Of a stretch of DNA of 14,800 nt, positions 1 to 7,283 are shown in pieces. The DNA lies in assembly GCA_016928975.1 (NCBI GenBank), contig JAFGJR010000245.1:1-14800 (forward strand), in the 5' to 3' direction. A model generated the notes under the pieces. The model made no database searches. It was not told where the DNA came from and was given only the letters and a program-made list of their open reading frames with translations. Both the position numbers and the translations under genes were made by a program. The DNA comes from Sedimentisphaerales bacterium. Its GTDB lineage: Bacteria; Planctomycetota; Phycisphaerae; Sedimentisphaerales; SG8-4. Positions within the stretch are counted from its first letter, which is position 1. The number at the start of each line of letters is the position of its first letter.

Positions 1-128
1 CGGCAGTTGAGGCATCCGGCAACGGCCCATGCCGACAGCAAGGAATGTGAAAAAAAACGTTGCGCGAGCCGCCCCAGATGGCACTTTATTGCCAGTAGAA
101 ATCAGTCAAGTGTGACGAGTGGTCAACG

Positions 129-1988
129 ATGAACGGGCAGGCAGACTACATCCAGGTAGTGGAACTGGCTCAGCGAGGAGATAAGCCGAGCCTTGACAGG
201 CTGGCAGGGATGGCCGGCGAACGATTGCGAGTATATGTATACCGCCTCACACAGAACAATGATCTCACACAGGAAATCGTACAGGAGAGCTTGTTAGAAA
301 TGTGCAAGGTACTTGGCAAGCTACAGAGGGCAGATCGGTTCTGGTCCTGGTTGTATGGGATCGCCACCAACAAACTTCACCGGCATTATCGGACAGAAAA
401 AGCCTTGCAGCACGCAGCCGCCTCGGAGGAGAGGCGGCGGGGGTCAATGAGAGAGCGTCAGGGGGGATTCGAAAACCTCGTCAGCCAGGAGTTGAGGCAG
501 ATTGTCTCAACCGCTATGCAGAAGTTGCGGACCCGTCACAAGGCCGTCCTGATCATGCGCTGCTATGACGGGATGTCTTACTCAGAAATCGCGGAGTCGA
601 TGGGCTGTAGCGAATTCAGCACCCGCATGCTCTTTATGAGAGCCAAACAGGCGCTGCAGAAAGAACTTTCGCACAACGGCTTTGGCAAGGGCTCACTCCT
701 GGCTGCCCTGGTGGTCTTCGGCAAGATCACCGCCCCGAGCAAGGCGGCGGCCGCTCAACTGACGGTGCCGGTAACCGCCTTGAAGGTGGGCCTGCTTGCC
801 GGGACCGTGGGGGTGGCGACGACCAAGACCGCGTTGGTGTCCATCGCCGCCGCCAGTGCAATCACGGTAGGAACCGTGGTCGCCACGTCAGGATCCGGCT
901 TCACCGGCCGACCAACCACCGCCGCGCGGATCACCAGTCCGTTCGGGATCGGCAACAATGCACGTCCAGCGTACTGGTTCTACTTCCCGACAGATCCGGA
1001 CGGGCCCGTGATGCTTCGGGCCACCTCCGGCGCCAACGCAGCGAACCCGGATCGCCGCGTCCTCCAGAACGCAAACGGCAACTACGTCTATGAAGGCCGA
1101 ACCGTCTCCATCAACAACTATCGCATGTGGATGAATGATCTGAGCGTCTTCATGCTTCCCACCGACAGCAGCGAGCTGAGAGGCTTCCTGTCTCGCATGC
1201 AAGGCAAGCCCATCGAGATGCAGCCGGTTCAGGCTAAAGGCAGGGGTCTGCTCGTCGTCGCGGAGCGCAGCGCCGAGGGAGAGGCTACCGAGCCCTGGGC
1301 GATGCGATACAGCAATGTCCTGAACGAGGACTACTTTCAGAGCGATTGGCGGTCGGACGCAACGATCGTGGACAACCGCGACGCGATGCACAAGCGGGGA
1401 TGGACGTACTTCCGGGTGAGCGGCCAGATCGGCGGCCGCAACGTCACCGGTGTCGGCTGCGTGCCGTTCATCTACGCCATGTCCAGGAGTCACTACCCCT
1501 GGCTGAAACTGCGGATTGGAACGAACCTCACGCTCGTGGACAATGATACGGGCGCGTATCTCACCGACGCCAGGAACGTGGTGGTGAACAAGCACGGGTC
1601 CGGCAGCTTCTTCAAGGGGCTGTCGCGCCCGTGGGCAGGGCTGCATGCGATGGACACCGTGCGGCGGGATGCGGCGGCGCGACAGATGCTGTTCCAGACT
1701 GTCGTGGCGCCCGACGGCAAGACCATCGAGGTGACCGTCATTCGCAATCAGACCAAGCTTGTATATGCGATCGACCTGGAGACGGACGTCGTGAGAAGCA
1801 TCTCGTTCTTCGCCGACCAGGCCCCGGCCGGCCAACTGGATTTCGAGTATCTCCAGGATCTTCCCCAGGCACGCAGCGACTTTATCGCCCCAAGGGTCCC
1901 GCTTTATCGGGGCTCGCTGAGCGACGATGTGGGCATGCTTTGGCTCGTCCGGCTGGTGGACGGCACCTGGGCCAGATTGATGCAATGA
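129..1988 (+). CDS. ECF-type sigma-70 factor with transmembrane and C-terminal extracytoplasmic-like extension
   Basis: The N-terminal ~180 residues read as an extracytoplasmic-function sigma factor. Region 2 lies at about residues 8-85 (NDLTQEIVQESLLEM, then FWSWLYGIATNKLHRHYR). Region 4, a helix-turn-helix, lies at about 128-180 (LRTRHKAVLIMRCYDGMSYSEIAE read in two parts, then MLFMRAKQAL). Short hydrophobic stretches follow at about 188-198, 217-230 and 234-254. The remaining ~360 residues form a soluble-looking domain I do not recognise. Ordinary ECF factors have about 160-200 residues, so two thirds of this protein is extension. Expected role: promoter recognition by RNA polymerase; membrane tethering is inferred from hydrophobicity. 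The ATG at 129 is chosen because region 2 follows it directly; no good Shine-Dalgarno site or promoter is visible in bases 1-128. The secreted-protein gene at 2104 follows in the same direction. Sigma call firm, extension function unknown. Confidence 0.88.
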   Translation: MNGQADYIQVVELAQRGDKPSLDRLAGMAGERLRVYVYRLTQNNDLTQEIVQESLLEMCKVLGKLQRADRFWSWLYGIATNKLHRHYRTEKALQHAAASEERRRGSMRERQGGFENLVSQELRQIVSTAMQKLRTRHKAVLIMRCYDGMSYSEIAESMGCSEFSTRMLFMRAKQALQKELSHNGFGKGSLLAALVVFGKITAPSKAAAAQLTVPVTALKVGLLAGTVGVATTKTALVSIAAASAITVGTVVATSGSGFTGRPTTAARITSPFGIGNNARPAYWFYFPTDPDGPVMLRATSGANAANPDRRVLQNANGNYVYEGRTVSINNYRMWMNDLSVFMLPTDSSELRGFLSRMQGKPIEMQPVQAKGRGLLVVAERSAEGEATEPWAMRYSNVLNEDYFQSDWRSDATIVDNRDAMHKRGWTYFRVSGQIGGRNVTGVGCVPFIYAMSRSHYPWLKLRIGTNLTLVDNDTGAYLTDARNVVVNKHGSGSFFKGLSRPWAGLHAMDTVRRDAAARQMLFQTVVAPDGKTIEVTVIRNQTKLVYAIDLETDVVRSISFFADQAPAGQLDFEYLQDLPQARSDFIAPRVPLYRGSLSDDVGMLWLVRLVDGTWARLMQ

Positions 1989-2035
1989 CGCCGAGATTTC
2001 AAGGCGTGAGGCAGGTGCACCTCTGAGCACAATGA

Positions 2036-2054
2036 CTCGCGTTAGACCCGCGAG
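2036..2054. repeat. Small GC-rich hairpin between sigma gene and secreted-protein gene
   Basis: CTCGCG (2036-2041) and CGCGAG (2049-2054) form a perfect 6-bp stem with a 7-nt loop. No T-tract follows directly; the nearest T run lies about 25 bases downstream. The interval 1989-2103 also holds two copies of GACAAGG (2064-2070 and 2085-2091). It could be a weak attenuator or simply chance in GC-rich DNA. Confidence 0.3.
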
Positions 2055-2103
2055 CAAGCGGTTCGACAAGGAAAGTGTATTTTTGACAAGGGGGTTTCCT
2101 ACT

Positions 2104-3105
2104 ATGACGATGAAATGGAGTGTCCGTTGTGGGGTGCTGGTGGTCATGATGACGGTGTCCGCCGGGATGGCCGGCGAGGCGAGCAAGGAGGAGCCCAAGG
2201 GTTCGACGCCGACCGCCAAAGTCCCCACAGTCAGCTACATGGTGGCTTCGCCGAGGGCTTATCTGGCAGGGTCTGGGAAGACAGGTGCAATCGACTATGC
2301 GTCCATGACCGGGGCGGCGGACAACTTCGCGCGTCCCGCCAGACCCCGGGCCAGGATCATCGACGTGGTCGTCGGCACGCGAGTGGTCTTCTCGCTCGAC
2401 CCGGAGGCCGAAGGGGTCTGGATGCAGGGGTCGCATGGGATGATCGGGACCTCACTGACGCTGCAATGGCTTGGTGCAAAGGATTGCGCCGAGTGTGACG
2501 ACTATGCCGCGGCGGACGTCAATGACGCCGCGACGGCCAGCGATTCCAAAGAGGAGAGCCGGCTCTCTGCGGCAAGAGAAGGCAGCGATGACGCTACGCG
2601 CGGGTCCGATCCCAACGACACGCAGGCCGCTCGCGAGCCGGCGAGGCGATACCGGTGGATCACCGTGGCCACGGATGGTGCACGGGATATTCGCGTCGGA
2701 CCGAGCATCGGATGCGCGAAGAGTGTGAGTGTGCCGGTTCGATTCGAGGAACCGGGCGTCTATTGCCTGCGAGCCATCGTGTGCACGTCCGTGAAATCCT
2801 GGCACCCTCGTGCTGCAAAACGGCCGACGAGCCGCGAGGCCGAAGCGGCAACGGACAAGAGCCTGCTGCCTGACAACCTGCTGGCGGTAGACATCGACAT
2901 CGTCCACGTGGCCGTCCGTGTGGCGGACAAGCCCGCCGAGGACGGCGACAAGAAGGCCGCGGCCGACGAGGATGTCGTGCTCGCAAGCGATATGACCGAT
3001 ATCGCTGACGCCGAGGCACTCAGCCTCGACGAGGATGTTTTGAATGACTTTGGAGCTTTCGTCGGCCAACAGGAGAGCGATTTCGTCCTCCCGGCCGAGA
3101 ACTGA
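2104..3105 (+). CDS. Secreted protein of unknown function with acidic, low-complexity segments
   Basis: I do not recognise this family. The start at 2104 is preferred over the upstream ATG at 2032: it has a purine-rich AAGGGGG just upstream and begins a clear signal peptide (MTMKWSVRCGVLVVMMTVSA, cleavage likely near GMA/GEA). The in-frame ATG at 2110 is also possible. The mature protein has two beta-rich stretches: one around VVVGTRVVFSLDPEA and GTSLTLQW, and one around YRWITVATDG to PVRFEEPGVYCLRAIVC. They resemble an Ig-like or sandwich fold interrupted by an acidic/Ser/Asp-rich insert. The C-terminal ~60 residues are strongly acidic (DEDVVLASDMTDIADAEAL). No anchor or membrane segment is visible after the signal. 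It follows the sigma factor by 115 bases and could share its transcript; a target or partner relationship is only a guess. Confidence 0.75.
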   Translation: MTMKWSVRCGVLVVMMTVSAGMAGEASKEEPKGSTPTAKVPTVSYMVASPRAYLAGSGKTGAIDYASMTGAADNFARPARPRARIIDVVVGTRVVFSLDPEAEGVWMQGSHGMIGTSLTLQWLGAKDCAECDDYAAADVNDAATASDSKEESRLSAAREGSDDATRGSDPNDTQAAREPARRYRWITVATDGARDIRVGPSIGCAKSVSVPVRFEEPGVYCLRAIVCTSVKSWHPRAAKRPTSREAEAATDKSLLPDNLLAVDIDIVHVAVRVADKPAEDGDKKAAADEDVVLASDMTDIADAEALSLDEDVLNDFGAFVGQQESDFVLPAEN

Positions 3106-3145
3106 GATATTGGCAACTGAATAGAGTTGCTGGTTGTTTGGCGGC

Positions 3146-3181
3146 GGGTTTTTAGGTGGGTCCGAGCCCACCTAAAAACCC
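3146..3181. repeat. Perfect 15-bp inverted repeat, possible terminator or REP-like palindrome
   Basis: GGGTTTTTAGGTGGG (3146-3160) and CCCACCTAAAAACCC (3167-3181) are exact reverse complements separated by the 6-nt loop TCCGAG. A second, smaller stem (GCAACT 3113-3118 with AGTTGC 3125-3130) lies just upstream, only 7 bases after the preceding stop codon. No T-tract follows the large stem; the T/A runs are inside it. It is therefore not a textbook intrinsic terminator, though it would block or slow transcription strongly and might stabilise the 3' end of the upstream mRNA. Confidence 0.7.
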
Positions 3182-3207
3182 AGATTTGAACGAACATGAC
3201 TCATTGA

Positions 3208-5775
3208 ATGGCCAACCTGAGACTCACAACCTGTTTTGGCCTGTCCTTGCTGGTAGTAGCGTGCGGCGCCGGCTCCTTGCGGGCCTATGAGTATGCCGAC
3301 GACTTCTCGACGGACAAGGCAGCGTTGGACAGCTATCGTCATTCGACGTTCTGGTCCAAGGAGCGCGTCCCGCTGCCCGAGCCGTACCTGTTCTACATCG
3401 AGATCGACAGGGACAGGGGGCTGGCCTTCTCCGACTACAAGGGCCAGAATGCCGAGCTCGGATACCGTTTCCCGTTGGCATCCGCGTCGGCCGAGAGGAC
3501 CTTCAAGGGCGTTCTGACCGTGGACGTGTCATTTCCGTCCAACGCGGAGATCTCTCAGACCACACCGGGGCGGTTGGCGTACAAGACGTCGCCCGACGGC
3601 ATGGGATGGTCGGCAGCCCAGGCCCTGGAGGCGGGACACTGTGAGATCCCGATCACCTCGGCCACCGGGGTGGGCTACATCCTGTTCTCGGGCACGCGGG
3701 CCGTGATCGACAACCTCGCCGTGTTCCTGTATTCCACGCCGGTGACGATCCGGGTGCCGCAGGACTTTCCCACGATCCAGGCCGCCATTGACGCCGCCGA
3801 GGACGGCGACGTCATCGAGATTGCAAGGGGCACCTACTCCGGCCCAGGTTATCGAGACATTCAGTTCCAGGGCAAGGCCATCACCGTCCGGGGCACGGCC
3901 GGCCCTTCGAACACGATCATCGACTGTGGAGGAGCCACGGCGTCGGCGGAAGGGGGACACAGGGGGTTCTATTTCCACCAGTCGGAGGGATCCGACTCGA
4001 TACTGTCTGATGTGACCATACAAGGTGGGCGGGTCTTCGGATCGGAGGTCCCGCCCGACCCCCTGCGCGACCCGAGTTCCGCCTATCCGATCGGCGGCGG
4101 AATCTACTGCCAGACAAGCAGTCCCACGATCGTCAACTGCATCATCCGCGACTGCGGCGCTGAGCTGGGCGGCGGCATCGGTGGCGTGGACGCCGAGCCC
4201 ATGATCGCCGACTGTGTGATCGAGGAATGCATCGCCGGCGGCCTCGGTACGGCTGCCTCCGGCGGACGCGGCGCAGCGATCGCCCTGATCGCCAATTCCA
4301 ACGCGACCCTCACCAACTGCATCCTTCGCGACAACTCCGCGTACCGCAACAGCTACGGCGCGGGTTTGTACTTCTTCCAGAGCGCCGCAACGGTCGTCGG
4401 CTGCACGATCTCCAGCAATACCGCCCTCAGCGTCCGCGGCGGCGGCGCCTACTGCGGCGGCACCACGACGGACGTCACGTTCACAAACTGCGTCATCTCG
4501 CAGAATCGCGCCGATGCGGGCGCCGGGATTTGTGCCGAGTGGGTCCTGGATACGAGCCTGCCCGCCTCGCTGCGCTCCAAGCGCTGCCGCGTCAACGTGA
4601 CCAACTGCACGATTGCCCGCAATGCGCTGACATCGCCCACGGCCGGCAACGCTGCCGCCGGAGTCCAGTCCAGCGGAGCCGAGGTCTTCGTCACCAGCAG
4701 TATCCTCTGGTCCAACACGGGCAAAGCACTGCTGATCGCCGATTCCGGACTCTCCAGCACGGTAACCTACTCCGACGTGGAGGGAGGCTGCCAGGGGACC
4801 GGCAACCTCAACACCGATCCTCTGTTCGCGACACCGTCTCTGGAGGACTATCATCTGAAATCGAAGTACGGTCGCTACGTTCCGGCGTCCCAACGATGGG
4901 TGGCCGATAGCGTCCACAGCCCCTGCATCGACACCGGCGACCCCTCGGTCTCCGTGGGCGATGAGCCCCCGCCGAACGGCAACCGGATCAACATGGGCGC
5001 CTACGGGGGAACGAAGCAAGCGAGCAACGGGCCGGAGCACGTCATCTACCACGTGGACAACAACGGCGGACGCGACTCCCTGAACACCGGGCGCAGTCAC
5101 GAGCAGGCATTCGCAACCATACAGCACGCGATCGACGTGGCCCGCGACGGGGACACCGTCCTTGTCTGGCCCGGCGCCGGCGCCTACCGGGAGAAGCTCA
5201 TCTTCAAGGGCAAGGCAATCACGGTGCAAAGCGCCACCGATGCAGCGGTTCTCAGCTCGTCCGACTACGCGGTCTCCTTCTACCACGGCGAGGGCCCGGG
5301 AAGCATCCTGGCGAACTTCGTGATCAGCGGATGTGGAGTGGATGCGATCCTGTGCCAGGGCGCCTCACCCACACTGAGGAACCTGACGATCGTCGGCAAC
5401 CGCTTTGGGATCTTCTCCCACGATGGTGGCGATCCCAACATCACCAACTGCATTCTCTGGAGCAACACACAGGGCGACCTGCAAGGATGCAAGGCGCGTT
5501 TCAGCAATATCCAGCACGATACGGCCGACACGAGGGCGGGCAACATCCAGCGGGACCCGATGTTCGCCGATCCGCAGCGAAGTGACTACCATTTGAAGTC
5601 CCGCGCCGGCCGGTACGCGCCATTGCTCGATACGTGGGTGACAGACGGCGTCACCAGTCCCTGCATCGATGCAGGCAATCCCAAGGACGACTGCCGCGGC
5701 GAACGGATGCCTAACGGCGGACGAGTGAACATGGGCGCGTACGGTGGGACGCCCTTTGCAAGCCTCAGCGGCTGA
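3208..5775 (+). CDS. Secreted right-handed parallel beta-helix repeat protein
   Basis: A signal peptide (MANLRLTTCFGLSLLVVACG, cleavage likely LRA/YEY) opens an 855-residue protein. Residues about 28-180 form a beta-rich N-terminal domain. A first parallel beta-helix starts near residue 182 (VPQDFPTIQAAIDAAEDGD) and continues with repeated turns such as SPTIVNCIIRDC and ATLTNCILRDN. A second, shorter helix begins near residue 612 (HVDNNGG, then AFATIQHAIDVARDGDTV). Each helix ends in a related cassette: DPLF..DYHLKS..GRY..SPCID..NMGAYGGT, at about 537-602 and 783-848. These proteins are typical of Planctomycetota and often bind or cleave polysaccharide, but no catalytic residues can be assigned here. 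No sorting signal or anchor is visible at the C terminus. No Shine-Dalgarno site precedes the start; the start is set by the signal peptide. A strong terminator follows at 5893. Confidence 0.85.
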   Translation: MANLRLTTCFGLSLLVVACGAGSLRAYEYADDFSTDKAALDSYRHSTFWSKERVPLPEPYLFYIEIDRDRGLAFSDYKGQNAELGYRFPLASASAERTFKGVLTVDVSFPSNAEISQTTPGRLAYKTSPDGMGWSAAQALEAGHCEIPITSATGVGYILFSGTRAVIDNLAVFLYSTPVTIRVPQDFPTIQAAIDAAEDGDVIEIARGTYSGPGYRDIQFQGKAITVRGTAGPSNTIIDCGGATASAEGGHRGFYFHQSEGSDSILSDVTIQGGRVFGSEVPPDPLRDPSSAYPIGGGIYCQTSSPTIVNCIIRDCGAELGGGIGGVDAEPMIADCVIEECIAGGLGTAASGGRGAAIALIANSNATLTNCILRDNSAYRNSYGAGLYFFQSAATVVGCTISSNTALSVRGGGAYCGGTTTDVTFTNCVISQNRADAGAGICAEWVLDTSLPASLRSKRCRVNVTNCTIARNALTSPTAGNAAAGVQSSGAEVFVTSSILWSNTGKALLIADSGLSSTVTYSDVEGGCQGTGNLNTDPLFATPSLEDYHLKSKYGRYVPASQRWVADSVHSPCIDTGDPSVSVGDEPPPNGNRINMGAYGGTKQASNGPEHVIYHVDNNGGRDSLNTGRSHEQAFATIQHAIDVARDGDTVLVWPGAGAYREKLIFKGKAITVQSATDAAVLSSSDYAVSFYHGEGPGSILANFVISGCGVDAILCQGASPTLRNLTIVGNRFGIFSHDGGDPNITNCILWSNTQGDLQGCKARFSNIQHDTADTRAGNIQRDPMFADPQRSDYHLKSRAGRYAPLLDTWVTDGVTSPCIDAGNPKDDCRGERMPNGGRVNMGAYGGTPFASLSG

Positions 5776-5864
5776 GCGTAGGTGGCTTCGGTCCAGGGTG
5801 ATCCGACGGCGGGTGGATCATGCGCCTGCAGCCGCCGCGAACTCGGAGTGGTGGGACCAGGAGG

Positions 5865-5882
5865 GTCGGTGGAAACACCGGC
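5865..5882 (+). other. GNRA-tetraloop hairpin in the 3' region of the beta-helix gene
   Basis: GTCGGTG, a GAAA loop (5872-5875) and CACCGGC form a 7-pair stem containing one G-U pair. It lies 90 bases after the stop codon and 11 bases before the terminator stem. It may be part of a structured 3' UTR or a small RNA; seen by sequence complementarity only. Confidence 0.45.
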
Positions 5883-5892
5883 AGGAGGTGGC

Positions 5893-5959
5893 AGGAGAGC
5901 AGTGCAGCCCTGACGTGGCGACTCTCCCAGTGCTGCACATGCTCTCCTCTGTGTTTTTT
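5893..5959 (+). terminator. Rho-independent terminator after the beta-helix gene
   Basis: AGGAGAGCA-GTGCAGC (5893-5908) pairs with GCTGCAC-A-TGCTCTCCT (5932-5948), giving 9 + 7 base pairs with a single bulged A, around a 23-nt loop. The stem is followed by CTGTG and six T residues (5954-5959). Orientation and position fit termination of the transcript coming from 3208-5775. Confidence 0.82.
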
Positions 5960-6102
5960 GCGAACATGGGTGACTGACGCCAGTACGACTCTTCAGAAAG
6001 GGCTCGAATTTTGATGTATGGGCCATGGCCGATGCGCTATCTTACGTATTGGCTTGGACTTGTGGCAACACGCAACAAATCGCGTGTGACGACCGATTCC
6101 GC

Positions 6103-6131
6103 TTGTCAACGTTGCCCCAAGGCCATATAAT
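6103..6131 (+). promoter_or_regulatory. Sigma-70-type promoter for the prepilin-like gene
   Basis: TTGTCA (6103-6108), a 17-bp spacer and TATAAT (6126-6131) give a near-consensus promoter. The expected start of transcription is near 6138, about 40 bases before the GTG at 6178 or 160 before the GTG at 6298. Confidence 0.8.
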
Positions 6132-6177
6132 GTGTACGTAGCCAAATTGTCGGCAGGTAAATAGAGAATCGCAGGTT

Positions 6178-7149
6178 GTGGGTTCCGATCCGGAAAGAAG
6201 GCAAGAGCCGGCGCGGCGCTCGCGGCCACGGATCGGGGATTCGGAGGACTTGGAGATCGACACGAGGTGCGATTCCATCTCGGTCGCAACCGGCAGGGTG
6301 AGAGCTTTCACGCTCGTGGAGCTGCTCGTCGTCATATCCATTATGTCCATGCTGCTCGCCATCGCCATGCCGGCCTTCAACGGCGCCAGACGCCAGGCGC
6401 GCGCCCTGCTCGGAATGCACAACCAGAAAGAGGTCACCCGCAGCATGAACCTCTATGCCATGGACAATGACGACCTGTATCCTCCTTCCGTGGCCACCGT
6501 CGGGTTCGGCGACACATGGAACTGGTCCGATGTCACGCGGCTGGTCGGCTACGAGAAACGCAGCCCCCAAATTCACCGCGCCGTGAGCGAGTACCTGCGA
6601 AACTACATCACTGACGCGAGCACGATGGTCTGTCCAAACGCCCCGCAGAGATTCCGGTACTTGCAGGAGGCATGGGAAGCCGGTGACGATTGGGACAATC
6701 CGGATTCAGCGCTGCCGGCCGACCCCCTGAGCGGCACCTATTGCCTGTATTGGGGCTACGTCGGTTATCTGGGCGAAGGCCCGCGTCTCTTCCACGGACC
6801 GAGGACCCCTGCCGCACTCGGTCGCCAGAGCACCTTGTTGATCAGCGACTACTTCGGCTATGGACATTGGCGAACGCCCCAGTCCTTCGCCAGTTGCGAG
6901 AAGCTCGGCGGCGGCGACATCGACCCGGAGACGCAGTTGACCTCGGCCTGGTGGAAGGTCGAAGGCGATCCGAACGTCGCTATGCCGAATGTGAAACTGC
7001 GAGCGGGATTCACCGATGGCCACGTCGAGACCTACCTGCCCTCCGACGCCGTACCGATGCGAATCTCGATGACCCCCGAAGGCGTCCCACCGTTCCCCGA
7101 CGGACCCAGTGGCGGCCTGTTCTACATCCCCAGAAGCGCAGCCCGCTGA
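6178..7149 (+). CDS. Prepilin-type N-terminal cleavage/methylation protein (pseudopilin-like)
   Basis: A class III signal is clear: RAFTLVELLVVISIMSMLLA, with cleavage expected between A43 and F44 and the conserved Glu at +5 (E48). It is followed by one hydrophobic helix and a charged alpha-helical segment (FNGARRQAR). The C-terminal domain ends near AGFTDGHVETY (D280-G281), as in the many type II secretion-like pseudopilins of Planctomycetota and Lentisphaerota. The His of the usual H-X9-DG motif appears to be replaced. The listed GTG start leaves 43 residues before the cleavage site, which is long. An in-frame GTG at 6298 would give the compact leader VRAFTLVEL, but it has no clear ribosome site; the start is therefore uncertain. 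Likely role: membrane-anchored filament or secretion subunit processed by prepilin peptidase. It has its own promoter at 6103. Confidence 0.85.
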   Translation: MGSDPERRQEPARRSRPRIGDSEDLEIDTRCDSISVATGRVRAFTLVELLVVISIMSMLLAIAMPAFNGARRQARALLGMHNQKEVTRSMNLYAMDNDDLYPPSVATVGFGDTWNWSDVTRLVGYEKRSPQIHRAVSEYLRNYITDASTMVCPNAPQRFRYLQEAWEAGDDWDNPDSALPADPLSGTYCLYWGYVGYLGEGPRLFHGPRTPAALGRQSTLLISDYFGYGHWRTPQSFASCEKLGGGDIDPETQLTSAWWKVEGDPNVAMPNVKLRAGFTDGHVETYLPSDAVPMRISMTPEGVPPFPDGPSGGLFYIPRSAAR

Positions 7150-7171
7150 CAGCCGGTCAGCCCCCCCCGCC

Positions 7172-7190
7172 CACGACTGTCGTGCACGAC
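7172..7190. repeat. Interleaved palindrome CACGAC / GTCGTG / CACGAC
   Basis: CACGAC (7172-7177), GTCGTG (7179-7184) and CACGAC (7185-7190) are three half-sites in alternating orientation; the last two form a perfect 12-bp palindrome (7179-7190). It lies 23 bases after the prepilin stop and 18 bases before the next -35 box. It may be a regulator site or an alternative-pairing hairpin; no T-tract follows. Confidence 0.4.
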
Positions 7191-7207
7191 GAGAAGCAAG
7201 TCTTTCA

Positions 7208-7236
7208 TTGAACGATCCGAGACAAGGCGTCATAAT
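7208..7236 (+). promoter_or_regulatory. Sigma-70-type promoter for the double beta-helix/propeller gene
   Basis: TTGAAC (7208-7213), a 17-bp spacer and CATAAT (7231-7236). Transcription would begin near 7243, giving a leader of about 40 bases before the ATG at 7284, which has AAGGGA at 7272-7277. Confidence 0.65.
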
Positions 7237-7283
7237 CCCTCTGGCTACGGGAATTCCTCAACAACCAGTCGAAGGGACATGAC

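Larger units (their letters stand above)
5776..6102. other. Intergenic region with structured 3' end and no convincing gene
   Basis: About 400 bases separate the beta-helix gene from the prepilin gene. The first part holds a 6-bp stem TGATCC/GGATCA (5799-5804 with 5815-5820), a compact GNRA-loop hairpin (5865-5882) and the terminator at 5893-5959. From 5960 to the promoter at 6103 I see nothing recognisable. Small ORFs here show no protein-like sequence. Confidence 0.6.

Noticed and set aside
79..92. TGGCAC-N4-TTGC resembling a sigma-54 promoter before the sigma gene
   Set aside because: The GG-to-GC spacing is one base short of the strict -24/-12 distance, so it would not be expected to work.
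2032..2103. Upstream ATG start for the secreted protein at 2104
   Set aside because: It would place 24 charged residues before the signal peptide; the ATG at 2104 has a purine-rich ribosome site.
888..2228. 446-codon open frame on the minus strand
   Set aside because: It lies opposite the sigma gene, is Arg/His/Pro/Val-rich without family-like motifs, and arises from high GC at third positions of the + strand gene.
3529..5286. 585-codon minus-strand open frame
   Set aside because: Shadow of the beta-helix gene; composition is dominated by Ala/Val/Gly/Arg with no recognisable domain or start signal.
5744..6014. Small + strand frames (5744-5977, 5820-6014) in the intergenic region
   Set aside because: They run through the terminator and GNRA hairpin, lack ribosome sites and have no protein-like pattern.
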